Below, piece by piece: positions 8,221 through 17,054 of a DNA stretch of 64,000 nucleotides (positions are counted from its first letter, which is position 1; every line of letters starts with the position of its first letter). The DNA is from Ruminococcus sp. AF31-8BH. GTDB lineage: Bacteria > Bacillota > Clostridia > Lachnospirales > Lachnospiraceae. A program made the position numbers and the translations under genes. The notes below the pieces were generated by a model. The model was not told the origin of the DNA and did no database searches. It saw only the letters and a list, made by a program, of their open reading frames with translations. The stretch is taken from the NCBI RefSeq assembly GCF_003460605.1, contig NZ_QTVN01000009.1, positions 14,778 to 78,777 of the forward strand, read 5' to 3'.

Positions 8221-8952
8221 ATGAAAGTATTGATTGTGCGCCATGGTGATCCGGATTATGATATAGATTCCCTTACGGAAAAAGGCTGGAAAGAGGTGGA
8301 ATATCTTTCCCAGAAGCTTTCTAAGCTGGATGTGAAGGCATTTTATGTATCACCTCTTGGAAGAGCCAGGGACACCGCAGCCCCAACCCTGAAAAAAATG
8401 GGAAGAACCGCAGTGGTATGTGAGTGGCTTCAGGAATTCCCCTGCCAGATCTGGCGCCCGGATGTGAAGGATAAGAAAATTATTGCATGGGACTGGCTGC
8501 CCCAGGACTGGATGGCAGACGAGCGCTTTTTCCAGTATGACCACTGGTTTGAGAACGAGGCCATGCAGGAAGGTCATGTGAAGGAAATGTACGATCATGT
8601 GACCGGAGAATTCGATAAGGTTCTGGCAAAGCATGGTTATGAGAGAGAAGGCCATTATTATAAAGTAAATGAGGAAAATAACGACACCATTATTTTCTTC
8701 TGTCATTTCGGACTGGAATGCGTGCTTCTCAGCCATCTGCTGAATGTATCTCCCATGGTGTTATGGCATGGCTGTGTAGCTGCGCCCTCATCTGTGACAA
8801 CCCTGACAACCGAAGAACGCCGTCAGGGCATCGCTGCCTTCCGTATGAGCGCTTTCGGTGATATTTCTCACCTGTATGCCAACAACGAGCCGCCGGCTTT
8901 CGCCGCAAGATTCTGCGAAGCCTATGGAAATAAAGACCAGAGACACGATTAA
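8221..8952 (+). CDS. Histidine phosphatase family protein
   Basis: 243-residue cytoplasmic protein of the phosphoglycerate mutase-like histidine phosphatase family. The RHG motif with the phospho-accepting His is at residues 7-9 (VRHGDPDYD). The second conserved Arg is in SPLGRARDTA and the late catalytic His is in FFCHFGLECVLL. It is longer than the simplest members by an insert with several Trp residues (residues 80-120). Substrate unknown. A GAGG ribosome site precedes ATG 8221. Start, length and motifs all fit an intact gene. Confidence 0.88.
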   Translation: MKVLIVRHGDPDYDIDSLTEKGWKEVEYLSQKLSKLDVKAFYVSPLGRARDTAAPTLKKMGRTAVVCEWLQEFPCQIWRPDVKDKKIIAWDWLPQDWMADERFFQYDHWFENEAMQEGHVKEMYDHVTGEFDKVLAKHGYEREGHYYKVNEENNDTIIFFCHFGLECVLLSHLLNVSPMVLWHGCVAAPSSVTTLTTEERRQGIAAFRMSAFGDISHLYANNEPPAFAARFCEAYGNKDQRHD

Positions 8953-9127
8953 GAACTTTTTATTGAATAAAAATTCCATTTGTGTTATAGGCGACAGGGA
9001 AAAACAGAGTCAGTAATAGCAAGTTTCGTATTCAGTTACGAGTTCATTATTTTCATTTTAGAAATTTTATAAAATTATTAGAATTTGGACAAATATTTCT
9101 CACATTTATGCGATATGATATATACAT

Positions 9128-9149
9128 CTTAAGAGAGAGAACTCTTAAG
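9128..9149. repeat. Short perfect palindrome CTTAAGAG-N6-CTCTTAAG
   Basis: Eight-base arms around six bases in the gene-free stretch 8953-9541. It could be an operator or a hairpin. The same stretch also holds a terminator-like hairpin at 9185-9227 and repeat copy 2 at 9323-9486; nothing else is recognisable. Confidence 0.4.
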
Positions 9150-9184
9150 AAAAACTCTTTCCTTTCCCTAAAAATGTATAAATA

Positions 9185-9227
9185 AACCACCGTCTGTTGG
9201 CAAGAACGTCGACTGGGCGGTGGTTTT
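9185..9227 (+). terminator. Terminator-like hairpin
   Basis: AACCACCG pairs with CGGTGGTT across a loop that also has local pairing, followed by a short T-run. It lies 230 bases after the phosphatase gene. Confidence 0.5.
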
Positions 9228-9322
9228 ACGTTGTGCAAAAGCATATCTGGACAAGTTCTGAAGGATTGACTATAGTAAAGGATACAGACAATATTATGCC
9301 TGAGCAATTAAGCTAAATGCTG

Positions 9323-9486
9323 CTAGTGTACCGACAAGCTGATTTCTAGAACAATCTTGCGTCTAAATTTCTTATTTCTGCGTTGTCGTCGGTCGCCGTA
9401 GCCACCGCTACGCCTCCTTCCTCCGCCTTGAAATAAAAAATTTATCCTGCAAGATTGTTACAAGAATCAACTTGTCGGCACACTAG
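9323..9486 (+). repeat. 164-bp palindromic repeat, copy 2 (MITE-like)
   Basis: Same length and orientation as the copy at 2484-2647, about 96% identical (six transitions, no indels). Ends are CTAG on both sides. It lies 55 bases upstream of the ABC-class ATPase gene, as copy 1 lies close upstream of another gene. Confidence 0.85.
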
Positions 9487-9541
9487 GGGATAGCAGTATT
9501 GGCATTTTATAATAAAATATGCAAAAAAATGGAGGATCCAT

Positions 9542-11272
9542 ATGCAGTCAGCAATTCAGCTGCAGGAGCTTCTGCGGTCTATTAACCGAAAGAGCTATCC
9601 TGCTTACAAGTCTTTGAAAGGTGTTTACCAGTTTCAGAAATATATTTTAGCAATCGACCATGTACAGGGAGATCCCTTTGCATCCCCATCTCATGTGAGC
9701 GTAAAAATTTCCCATAAGGCAGCAGGCTTTCCCGCTGCGTATTATAAAGATCATCTTACCAGAATTACGCTTGCGGATTATCTTACCCGCCAGTTTGAGC
9801 AGCAGGTGAACCGCTATACATTCCGCGCCAAAGGTTCCGGGAAAAGCGGTCTGATTTCTGTGACGAAGTGCGGACAGGAGGTTCTGGAGCGAACTGCCTG
9901 TGAGATTACAGAGCAGGGAATCATTGCCAGATTTTTCGTGGGATTCCCGGCGAATGGACGAACCATCAATTCAGGTGAATTGGAGAAGATTTTCTTTGAG
10001 TTTCTCCCTGTTTGTGTGGAAAAAGCATTCTTCTACCGGAATTTAAGTGGAAAAGATCTGGAAAATGCCATATTTCTGGCAGAAGATCAGCAGTTTATCC
10101 GTGAGGAGATTTCCAGACGTTCCCTTGCGGCTTTTGTAAACGATGGCGCGGTTTTGCCAAGAGAAAGCGGAATTTCTTCCAGACCGATGAAAAACTGCGT
10201 GGACTTTTCTTCCCCGGAAAGCCTGCGGGTGACCATGGAGCTTCCTCACAAAGGAAGGATCACAGGCATGGGAATTCCGAAAGGAATCACTTTGATTGTC
10301 GGCGGAGGCTATCACGGCAAATCTACCCTTTTGAATGCTCTGGAACTGGGCGTATACAATCATATCCAGGGGGATGGCAGGGAATATGTGATTACCGATT
10401 CCACTGCCCAGAAGCTGCGTTCTGAGGACGGACGATTTATAAAGGATGTGGATATTTCCCTGTTCATCAATGATCTTCCAAACAAAAAAGACACCAGTTG
10501 TTTTTCCACAGAGGATGCCAGCGGAAGTACTTCCCAGGCAGCTGGAATTGTGGAGGGAATCGAGGCGGGAAGCCATGTTTTCCTGTTGGATGAGGATACC
10601 TCTGCAACCAATTTTATGGTACGGGATGCCTTTATGCAGCGGGTGATCAGCCGGGAAAAAGAGCCCATCACTCCATTTCTGGAGCGTGCCCGTGACCTGT
10701 ATGAGAAAGCAGGGATTTCTACTATTTTGGTGGCCGGAAGCTCCGGCGCATTTTTCCATATTGCGGATACGGTGATTCAGATGGACAATTACAGGCCTGT
10801 GGATATTACGGATAAGGCGCGGAAGCTTTGCGGGGACTATCCTTTAAATGAAAGCACAGCATCCGAATTCTGCCTGCCTCACAGCCATCGGATCATGTCC
10901 AAGGCGGCACCGTCCAAAAGCCCCAAAAAGGACTATTACGGCTATTTCAAGCCCCAGGATAAACCAGAGCGCCTGAAGGTAAAAGTACACGGCCGTGATG
11001 GTTTTTCCATTGGCAAACAGGACGTGGATCTGCGGTATATTGAGCAGCTGATCGACAGCGAGCAGACCCAGGCCCTTGGCGGGCTTCTGAAGTATGCCGT
11101 AGAGAAACTGATCGACGGGAAAAGAACCCTGCCGGAGATTGTGGAGATTCTGTGTGACCGACTGGAAAAAGAAGACATGTCTTTCCTTGCAGAAGGTTAC
11201 ATTTCCTGTGGCTATGCGGTACCCCGCAGACAGGAAATTTACGCCTGCTTCAACCGTTACAGAAGACCATAA
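9542..11272 (+). CDS. Predicted ATPase of the ABC class (COG3044-type)
   Basis: 576-residue soluble protein of the 'predicted ATPase of the ABC class' family, whose biological role is not established. The N-terminal 240 residues are a family-specific domain. A P-loop GGGYHGKSTLLNALE lies at about residues 254-268, a conserved VDISLFINDLP segment near 302, the Walker-B-like VFLLDEDTSATNFM near 345 and a later ILVAGSSGAFF strand. The last 110 residues form another conserved part (RDGFSIGKQDVDLRYIEQL). No partner gene is adjacent. GGAGG nine bases upstream supports ATG 9542. Length is typical of the family. Confidence 0.85.
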   Translation: MQSAIQLQELLRSINRKSYPAYKSLKGVYQFQKYILAIDHVQGDPFASPSHVSVKISHKAAGFPAAYYKDHLTRITLADYLTRQFEQQVNRYTFRAKGSGKSGLISVTKCGQEVLERTACEITEQGIIARFFVGFPANGRTINSGELEKIFFEFLPVCVEKAFFYRNLSGKDLENAIFLAEDQQFIREEISRRSLAAFVNDGAVLPRESGISSRPMKNCVDFSSPESLRVTMELPHKGRITGMGIPKGITLIVGGGYHGKSTLLNALELGVYNHIQGDGREYVITDSTAQKLRSEDGRFIKDVDISLFINDLPNKKDTSCFSTEDASGSTSQAAGIVEGIEAGSHVFLLDEDTSATNFMVRDAFMQRVISREKEPITPFLERARDLYEKAGISTILVAGSSGAFFHIADTVIQMDNYRPVDITDKARKLCGDYPLNESTASEFCLPHSHRIMSKAAPSKSPKKDYYGYFKPQDKPERLKVKVHGRDGFSIGKQDVDLRYIEQLIDSEQTQALGGLLKYAVEKLIDGKRTLPEIVEILCDRLEKEDMSFLAEGYISCGYAVPRRQEIYACFNRYRRP

Positions 11273-11408
11273 ACGCGAAATACTGTCGCGGCGCTGCCCA
11301 TGCGTGCAGGAATAAACCTCCATCAGTTTGTGCAGGAAAGCACATTTGTCAGTAGCTTTTTGGTTCGTTATACGTTATAATGAACTTTGGATGAGGAAAA
11401 CGCCGGGA

Positions 11409-11452
11409 CCAGAGCGGTGGAAAAAATGATTTCTGCGGTTTGCATGCTCTGG
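11409..11452 (+). repeat. Diverged member of REP-like hairpin family
   Basis: CCAGAGC and GCTCTGG close a hairpin around a core (AAATGATTTCTGCGGTTTGCATGCTC) that resembles the 48-bp repeat at 45244, 59812 and 17055. It is clearly more diverged than those three. Confidence 0.4.
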
Positions 11453-11501
11453 AATTGGCCTGGTGTTGCAAGGATAACAGAAGAAAGGTGGATATAGATT
11501 T

Positions 11502-12893
11502 ATGGAACGTCCAAATGCATGGCTTTCATATTCCGAGGCTGATATGAATCAGCTGGAAGATGTAGCAAAGAAATACCGTCATTTCTTAAATGTGGGAAAA
11601 ACAGAGCGTGAGTGCATCACACAGATCGTGAAAGAAGCCGAAGAGGCTGGTTATGTTTCCCTGGAAGAAAAGGTGAAAAAAGGCGAGGCTCTCAAAGCAG
11701 GAGATAAGGTTTACACAGTTGGCATGAAGAAGATCATTGCCCTGTATCATATTGGAGAGGACGATCTGGCAGAAGGTATGAATATCCTTTGCGCGCACAT
11801 CGATTCCCCAAGACTGGATATCAAGCAGAATCCGTTATATGAGGATACAGACCTTGCATATCTTGACACCCATTATTATGGCGGTGTGAAGAAATACCAG
11901 TGGGTTGCCCTTCCTATGGCAATGCACGGCGTAATCGTGAAGAAGGACGGAACCGTTGTGAATGTAACAATCGGTGAGGATGAGGAAGATCCGGTTCTTT
12001 ATATCACAGACCTTCTGATTCATCTTGCAGGACAGCAGATGGCAAAGAAAGCTTCCGAGGTTGTAGAGGGTGAGAAGCTAGATATCCTCATTGGAAGCCG
12101 TCCTCTTGCAGATCTTCCGGATGATAAGAAGAAAGAAGCTGTGAAAGAGAATGTTCTTCGCATCCTGAATGAGAAATATGGTGTGGAAGAGGAAGATTTC
12201 CTTTCCGCAGAGCTTGAAATTGTGCCGGCTGGCAAGGCCCGTGACTGCGGACTTGACCGCAGCATGATTGCTGGTTACGGACAGGATGACAGAGTTTGCG
12301 CATACACTTCCCTTCTGGCTCTTCTTGAGATGAAAGCTCCAAAGCGTACAAGCTGCTGTCTGCTGGTTGATAAGGAAGAGATCGGAAGCGTAGGAGCTAC
12401 CGGTATGCAGTCCCGTTTCTTTGAGAACAGCGTAGCAGATGTTCTGGATGCACTGGGACAGTATTCTGACCTGAGACTGAGAAAGGCGCTGAAGAATTCC
12501 AGCATGCTCTCCTCTGATGTAAGTGCTGGATATGATCCTGCATTTGCAGAAGCTTTTGAGAAAAAGAATTCTGCATATCTTGGAAGAGGTATTGTGCTGA
12601 ACAAGTTTACTGGAGCCCGCGGAAAATCCGGTTCCAATGATGCTAACGCTGAGTATGTGGCAAGAGTCCGCAAGATTTTCAACGATCACAATGTATTTTT
12701 CCAGACTGCAGAGCTTGGCAAGGTAGATGTGGGCGGCGGCGGAACCATCGCTTATATTGCTGCTCTTTATGAAATGGAAGTAATCGACAGCGGCGTATCT
12801 GTTCTCAGCATGCATGCACCGTGGGAGGTTACAAGCAAGGCAGATGTATACGAAGCTTATAAGGCTTACAAGGCATTCCTTCTGGATGCATAA
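11502..12893 (+). CDS. M18 family aminopeptidase (aspartyl aminopeptidase type)
   Basis: Cytoplasmic zinc aminopeptidase that removes N-terminal, often acidic, residues from peptides. 463 residues, the usual length. Metal and active-site blocks are visible in order: LCAHIDSPRLDIK with the first metal His/Asp, the DRVCAYTSL segment with the bridging Asp, LVDKEEIGSVGATG with the catalytic Glu pair, and SMHAPWEVTSKAD near the C-terminus with the last His. The start has AAAGGTGG upstream. It is alone on its transcript: a terminator follows at 12912. Confidence 0.92.
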   Translation: MERPNAWLSYSEADMNQLEDVAKKYRHFLNVGKTERECITQIVKEAEEAGYVSLEEKVKKGEALKAGDKVYTVGMKKIIALYHIGEDDLAEGMNILCAHIDSPRLDIKQNPLYEDTDLAYLDTHYYGGVKKYQWVALPMAMHGVIVKKDGTVVNVTIGEDEEDPVLYITDLLIHLAGQQMAKKASEVVEGEKLDILIGSRPLADLPDDKKKEAVKENVLRILNEKYGVEEEDFLSAELEIVPAGKARDCGLDRSMIAGYGQDDRVCAYTSLLALLEMKAPKRTSCCLLVDKEEIGSVGATGMQSRFFENSVADVLDALGQYSDLRLRKALKNSSMLSSDVSAGYDPAFAEAFEKKNSAYLGRGIVLNKFTGARGKSGSNDANAEYVARVRKIFNDHNVFFQTAELGKVDVGGGGTIAYIAALYEMEVIDSGVSVLSMHAPWEVTSKADVYEAYKAYKAFLLDA

Positions 12894-12911
12894 TAGAATG
12901 AATGAAAGTAC

Positions 12912-12948
12912 CGGGCAGACATTGACATGATGTCTGTCCGATATTTTT
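12912..12948 (+). terminator. Intrinsic terminator after M18 aminopeptidase
   Basis: CGGGCAGACAT pairs with ATGTCTGTCCG, followed by ATATTTTT. Confidence 0.75.
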
Positions 12949-13018
12949 CTGGCAGTTAAGTGAGCCATTCAAATTTGGAAAATAACGCAGATGAATATTT
13001 AAATGGGGAGAAAACAGT

Positions 13019-13468
13019 ATGATAAAAAAACAGGCACCTGGGGAAACCATCCTGAAAGTGGGCGGCATGCTCCTCCTTTTTCTGGGGGTAATGCTGGCAT
13101 TTGGCAGCGGAAACACACTTTCCCTGGCAACAAGAGGCAGCGCTGACAGTGCGGTGATAGAGTATCTTCAGCAGAATAATATGACCTATACCCAGCTGGT
13201 GGCAAGTACAGTGATGGTCCTGGCAGCAGGAGTAATCTACCTGGCAGCAGGCGTAGTGGGCGTGAAACAGGCAGGCAATATAAAAAACGCAGGAATGTGC
13301 ATGGGAATGGGAATCCTTCTGGTTGCGGAGGTTATTGCGGAAGTGATGGTCACTATGAATTTTGGCGAATTTGATCCTGCATCTGTAATCCGCATGCTCA
13401 TGTTCCCGGCAATTTACATGGTAGGAGCCATCCTCAACTGGCAGGCAAAGAACGCCGAAAAGCAGTAA
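13019..13468 (+). CDS. Membrane protein of unknown function, four helices
   Basis: 149 residues with four membrane segments (about 13-30, 59-79, 92-111 and 118-136). A short extracellular or loop region (residues 32-58) follows the first helix. I do not recognise a family. The start at 13019 follows GGGGAGAA. It ends 90 bases before the tRNA promoter and appears monocistronic. Confidence 0.7.
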   Translation: MIKKQAPGETILKVGGMLLLFLGVMLAFGSGNTLSLATRGSADSAVIEYLQQNNMTYTQLVASTVMVLAAGVIYLAAGVVGVKQAGNIKNAGMCMGMGILLVAEVIAEVMVTMNFGEFDPASVIRMLMFPAIYMVGAILNWQAKNAEKQ

Positions 13469-13557
13469 AATAACGGTAGTATGGGTTGCACATCAAATCG
13501 TACCAATAACACGAAAAAAACATACAAAAAAATAAATAAAAAAATTCAAAAAAGGTG

Positions 13558-13586
13558 TTGACAAAACAGTAGGTATCGTGTAGAAT
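13558..13586 (+). promoter_or_regulatory. Sigma-A promoter of tRNA-Arg
   Basis: TTGACA (13558-13563), 17 bases, TAGAAT (13581-13586). This is the cleanest housekeeping promoter in this region; it is followed by the tRNA gene 55 bases later. Confidence 0.8.
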
Positions 13587-13641
13587 ACTCATTGTTGCGA
13601 GGGAGAAACGCAAGAGCGTAAGAAACTCGTAAGAATCAAAT

Positions 13642-13715
13642 GTGTGTTTAGCTCAGCTGGATAGAGCGTTTGGCTACGGACCAAAAGGCCGGGGGTTCGA
13701 ATCCTCTAACACACG
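13642..13715 (+). tRNA. tRNA-Arg (ACG)
   Basis: A 74-nt cloverleaf: acceptor GTGTGTT / AACACAC, D-arm with AGCTCAGCTGGATAGAGC, anticodon stem TTTGG / CCAAA around loop CTACGGA (anticodon ACG), T-arm with GGTTCGAATCC, and discriminator G as expected for Arg. The CCA end is not encoded. Confidence 0.93.
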
Positions 13716-13723
13716 TAACTAAG

Positions 13724-13763
13724 AATCGGAATCATTGAGAAATCAGTGGTTCCGATTTTTTTT
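13724..13763 (+). terminator. Terminator of tRNA-Arg
   Basis: AATCGGAA pairs with TTCCGATT (with a further partly paired inner stem) and is followed by eight T. Confidence 0.85.
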
Positions 13764-13797
13764 GTTACCATCTTTCGTTTTTTACGATATATACTAT

Positions 13798-13830
13798 GAA
13801 TGGAAAAATTCCAATGGAGGATTTCCATTC
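13798..13830. repeat. Hairpin in sigma-factor leader
   Basis: GAATGGAAA (13798-13806) pairs with TTTCCATTC (13822-13830). It lies about 100 bases before the ECF sigma gene and may be an operator or an mRNA hairpin. Confidence 0.45.
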
Positions 13831-13852
13831 ACAAGGCGCCTTACAATCTTAT

Positions 13853-13909
13853 AGCGCGCCCCCAAATTGTGACGCACATCTTGCAGAAAGCCTTTTGGGG
13901 GCACGCTCT
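13853..13909 (-). repeat. REP-like hairpin variant before sigma gene
   Basis: AGCGCGCCCCCAAA pairs with TTTTGGGGGCACGCT around a 26-base loop. Read on the minus strand its first 17 bases (AGAGCGTGCCCCCAAAA) match the start of the 48-bp repeat family, the rest is diverged. It ends 24 bases before the sigma start codon. Confidence 0.5.
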
Positions 13910-13933
13910 AGAAACCTGGAGGATAATCTGTAA

Positions 13934-14491
13934 ATGAAAGACAATGAGATTATAGATTTATTTTTGGCAAGAGATGAGAAAGCAATTGAAGCAGTAAGTG
14001 CGAAATATCATCCCTACTGCTATAAGATTGCCTGGAATTTACTTGCAAATAAAGAGGATGCCGAGGAATGCCTGAACGACACCTGGTTTTCGGTCTGGTC
14101 GCGGATTCCTCCTGCACGCCCTTTGGCTTTAGCCCAGTTTTGCGGTCAGATTACAAGAAATCTTAGTATTGACCGTCTGAGGAAAAAGCATGCCGGGAAG
14201 CGTCCGGACGTTCATATGGCAGATGTTCTTGGTGAAATGGATCAGCTAAATATTGCGTATACCATGGACGATCAGCTGGCAGAAAAAGAGCTGCTGAAAG
14301 TCATCAATGATTTTCTTGGAAATCTGAAAGCCGAAGACCGGGATATTTTTGTAAGAAGATACTGGTTTCTGGATTCTATTGCCGCAATTTCCAAAAGACA
14401 TCATATGTCAGCTGGAAGTGTAAAAATGAATCTGTACAGAAATCGAAAGAAACTGCAGAAGGTGCTGGAAAAAGAAGGAGGCCGCCTATGA
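13934..14491 (+). CDS. ECF-type sigma-70 family factor
   Basis: 185-residue RNA polymerase sigma factor with only the sigma-2 and sigma-4 regions. Region 2 is visible as NLLANKEDAEECLNDTWFSVW and the following FCGQITRNLSIDRLRK; region 4 as DRDIFVRRYWFLDSIAAIS with a helix-turn-helix at HHMSAGSVKMNLYRNRKKL. GGAGG lies upstream of ATG 13934. Its stop overlaps the next gene's start by four bases (14488-14491), so the two are made together; the partner is probably its regulator. The leader contains two hairpins. Confidence 0.92.
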   Translation: MKDNEIIDLFLARDEKAIEAVSAKYHPYCYKIAWNLLANKEDAEECLNDTWFSVWSRIPPARPLALAQFCGQITRNLSIDRLRKKHAGKRPDVHMADVLGEMDQLNIAYTMDDQLAEKELLKVINDFLGNLKAEDRDIFVRRYWFLDSIAAISKRHHMSAGSVKMNLYRNRKKLQKVLEKEGGRL

Positions 14492-15792
14492 AGAAATTTG
14501 ATTTTTCAAAAGAATTCGGAAATATTGATTCGAAGTACATCAGTGAAGCAGAAGAGGAATGGAAGGGAAAAAAGAACATCTGGACACCAACGTTTTGGAG
14601 CAGAGCGGCAGCAGCATGCGTGATCGTGGCATTGGGCTCCGTAATTTTTTCAAACCCGAAGGTACAGGCCGCAATGAAAAATCTTACATTGTCTATAGAA
14701 GAGACGCTAGGTTTTCCCAAGAGTATTGCTTCCTACACAGAAGTATTAAACACTTCTCAGACGGACAAAGGAATTACCGTAACCTTAAAAGAGGTAGTTC
14801 TGGATGATGGAGTTTTGCTGGCAAAGGTGCATGCAGAAAAAACAGCTTCTGGTCAGGAAGCGGCAGATCCTGATCAGGATGCACTGACTTTTGCAAATAC
14901 ACAACTTGATATTGATTATCACAAAACTACCATAAACGGGCAGAAAATGAATGAGTACGAAAGCGGAAGCTATCTGCCGTATTCAGAAGAAGAGTTATTA
15001 AATACAGGACTGGATGAAAATGTCTATGATGCTGTTCTGGAATCCCGCTTTTCCACTGATGGAGATTTGGGGGAGAATCCGGAAGTACATTTGGTGCTTG
15101 GTGCCTATAGAGATGAAAATTTAGGCGAAGATTATTTCGCGGAGTTTGAGTTTGACTTTTCTATCCCGCATGAGGAACTTATGAAGCAGACTGTTCACAA
15201 AAAACTGGAAGACGTTTCCATTGAAACGGATGAAGGAACCATTAAATTAACCGATTTTTCCATGAATAAACTGCAAAGTACAATGACAGCAGAAATTCCG
15301 GAAGAACTTGCGGAAAAACTGTACAATAATTATGAGATGATACTTGTCGGAACAGACAGTAAAGGAAATCAGGTGCAGTATGAACTAAGCAATGAATCGG
15401 GGGATGGCAAACCTCACTGGAGCTTCAAAACCAGTTTCTGGGGTATGTATCAGCTGGATTCTGACGGCCCTGTACTTTTGCTTCCGGACATTGACAGCGA
15501 TGGTTTGGAATTGCAGCTTTATGCTCGTGAGCGTTACATGGCGTCAGATGCGGATATTATTTTTGACGATGGAACAGTGTTGACTACGGATGATCCAGTT
15601 GAAACCGCAATTATTGGAGGGGCAGACGCGCCTACTGAAATAGAGATACAGGATAACATGGATCCAAAAGAAAATGCGGATGACGAGCTTTATGGAACAG
15701 AAGAAAGTGATGCCTGGGGAGAAGCTGGCATTGAGGATGACTCAGATTATGGAATTGCCGTTGGGAATAAGATAAAGATTCAACTTAAATGA
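14488..15792 (+). CDS. DUF4179-type membrane protein, probable anti-sigma partner
   Basis: 434 residues with a short cytoplasmic N-terminus (about 33 residues), one membrane segment (about 35-56, SRAAAACVIVALGSVIF) and a large outer domain. The segment after the helix matches DUF4179 as found beside ECF sigma factors in Firmicutes. The last 90 residues are strongly acidic and include a WxG/GGADAPTEI-like stretch. Coupling to the sigma gene by ATGA overlap suggests an anti-sigma or sigma-sensing role. That function is inferred from gene order; no zinc anti-sigma motif is visible. Confidence 0.8.
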   Translation: MKKFDFSKEFGNIDSKYISEAEEEWKGKKNIWTPTFWSRAAAACVIVALGSVIFSNPKVQAAMKNLTLSIEETLGFPKSIASYTEVLNTSQTDKGITVTLKEVVLDDGVLLAKVHAEKTASGQEAADPDQDALTFANTQLDIDYHKTTINGQKMNEYESGSYLPYSEEELLNTGLDENVYDAVLESRFSTDGDLGENPEVHLVLGAYRDENLGEDYFAEFEFDFSIPHEELMKQTVHKKLEDVSIETDEGTIKLTDFSMNKLQSTMTAEIPEELAEKLYNNYEMILVGTDSKGNQVQYELSNESGDGKPHWSFKTSFWGMYQLDSDGPVLLLPDIDSDGLELQLYARERYMASDADIIFDDGTVLTTDDPVETAIIGGADAPTEIEIQDNMDPKENADDELYGTEESDAWGEAGIEDDSDYGIAVGNKIKIQLK

Positions 15793-15924
15793 TAGGAGAG
15801 AATGAATGCCAGAGCCTGCTGCAAAAAGCATCTCATATTTACAGAAATACACTCTGAAAATGCCATTCTAACTCAAAAATCCCTTGTCAAAGAAGCTTTG
15901 CGCGTCTGTTTTTCTGGTGTAAAA

Positions 15925-15956
15925 GGCAAATTGCTTTTCATTTGGCCGTTTTTTTT
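15925..15956 (+). terminator. Terminator after sigma operon
   Basis: GGCAAAT pairs with ATTTGGCC with one bulge, followed by eight T. Confidence 0.65.
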
Positions 15957-16011
15957 CTATAATCTCATGTAAGAAAGCAAAAACGACTGGAAGAACAGGA
16001 GCGAAGCAAAT

Positions 16012-16452
16012 ATGAACATAGGCAGTCAGATACTGAAAATTCGAAAAGAAAAAGGATTAACCCAGGAGGAATTTGGAAAAATATTTCACGTCACCAGGCA
16101 GACCGTATCCAACTGGGAAAATGAGAAGAGCTATCCGGATCTGCAGATTCTTATAGACATCAGCAACCGTTTCGACATTTCCCTGGACGTCTTAATAAAA
16201 GAAGATGTCAAGATGGTAAAAACCATGGATAAAGAAAGAGTGCTGGGAACATTGAAACGGGAAAAATCTGTTATTGATTTTTTCACAGGCGCAGGTACCG
16301 GAATTGTGATTACCTGCCTGTTCTCAGCAGATACTATGGCCAGAACGGTTACCATTGCGTTAGGCGTGGTCATGATCGGAATCGGATGGTACCGTGAAGC
16401 TAAATATGATAAAAAACTGTTCCGATATATGAAAGAAGACGAAGAGCGTTGA
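16012..16452 (+). CDS. XRE-family regulator with C-terminal membrane helices
   Basis: 146 residues. Residues 1-60 are a Cro/CI-type helix-turn-helix (LKIRKEKGLTQEEFGKIFHV, TRQTVSNWENEKSYPDL), ending with the ISLDVLIKED segment common in this group. Residues 85-125 contain two membrane segments (DFFTGAGTGIVITCLFSA and ATVTIALGVVMIGIGWY-like), so the regulator is probably membrane-bound. It is followed after 13 bases by the signal peptidase gene on the same strand, suggesting an operon. Confidence 0.85.
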   Translation: MNIGSQILKIRKEKGLTQEEFGKIFHVTRQTVSNWENEKSYPDLQILIDISNRFDISLDVLIKEDVKMVKTMDKERVLGTLKREKSVIDFFTGAGTGIVITCLFSADTMARTVTIALGVVMIGIGWYREAKYDKKLFRYMKEDEER

Positions 16453-16465
16453 GGGGGGAAAAGGC

Positions 16466-17023
16466 ATGAAAATCTGGCGTGAATTATTAAGTTATGTGAA
16501 ATTGATTGTCATAGTAGTGGCGATTACTCTGGTTATCAATAATGTTGTTCTGATTAACGCGAAAATCCCTTCGCCCTCCATGGAAAACACACTTATGGTC
16601 AAAGACCGTCTCTTTGGCTTCCGCCTGGCGTACGGAATTAACCTGAATCTGTTCGGCTATGAAATTTCCGAAAAGTTCAAGGATCCTGACCGGTTCGATA
16701 TTGTAATATTCAAATCTCCGGATGACGAAAGCCGTCTCTTTATCAAGCGGGTAATCGGGCTTCCTGGAGAAACTGTGGAAATTAAAGATGGAAAGGTTTA
16801 TATAAACGACTCCAGTACTCCATTGGACGATTCCTTTATTCCAGAGAAGATGACGGGAAATTACGGCCCATACAAGGTCCCGGAAAACTGTTATTTTATG
16901 CTTGGCGATAACCGGAATAATTCCAACGACTCCCGTTTCTGGAAAAATAAATTCGTCCGCTTCGACCAGCTTGTGGGAAAAGCTGTGGTGAGATATTATC
17001 CATCCATCAAGTGGCTGGGCTAG
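16466..17023 (+). CDS. lepB: Signal peptidase I
   Basis: Membrane-anchored serine protease that cleaves signal peptides of secreted proteins. 185 residues, typical of the Gram-positive type. One N-terminal membrane segment lies at about residues 8-28. The catalytic Ser is in PSPSMENTL (about residue 38) and the catalytic Lys in LFIKRVIGLPGE (about residue 93). The C-terminal box MLGDNRNNSNDSRFW is intact. It sits directly behind the XRE regulator and may be a dedicated rather than the only signal peptidase. Confidence 0.93.
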   Translation: MKIWRELLSYVKLIVIVVAITLVINNVVLINAKIPSPSMENTLMVKDRLFGFRLAYGINLNLFGYEISEKFKDPDRFDIVIFKSPDDESRLFIKRVIGLPGETVEIKDGKVYINDSSTPLDDSFIPEKMTGNYGPYKVPENCYFMLGDNRNNSNDSRFWKNKFVRFDQLVGKAVVRYYPSIKWLG

Positions 17024-17054
17024 CTACGACAACCGAATTCGGGTGAAATCTCCC

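Noticed and set aside
12078..12968. 296-codon minus-strand open frame
   Set aside because: It is antisense to the M18 aminopeptidase gene and looks like a codon-bias shadow.
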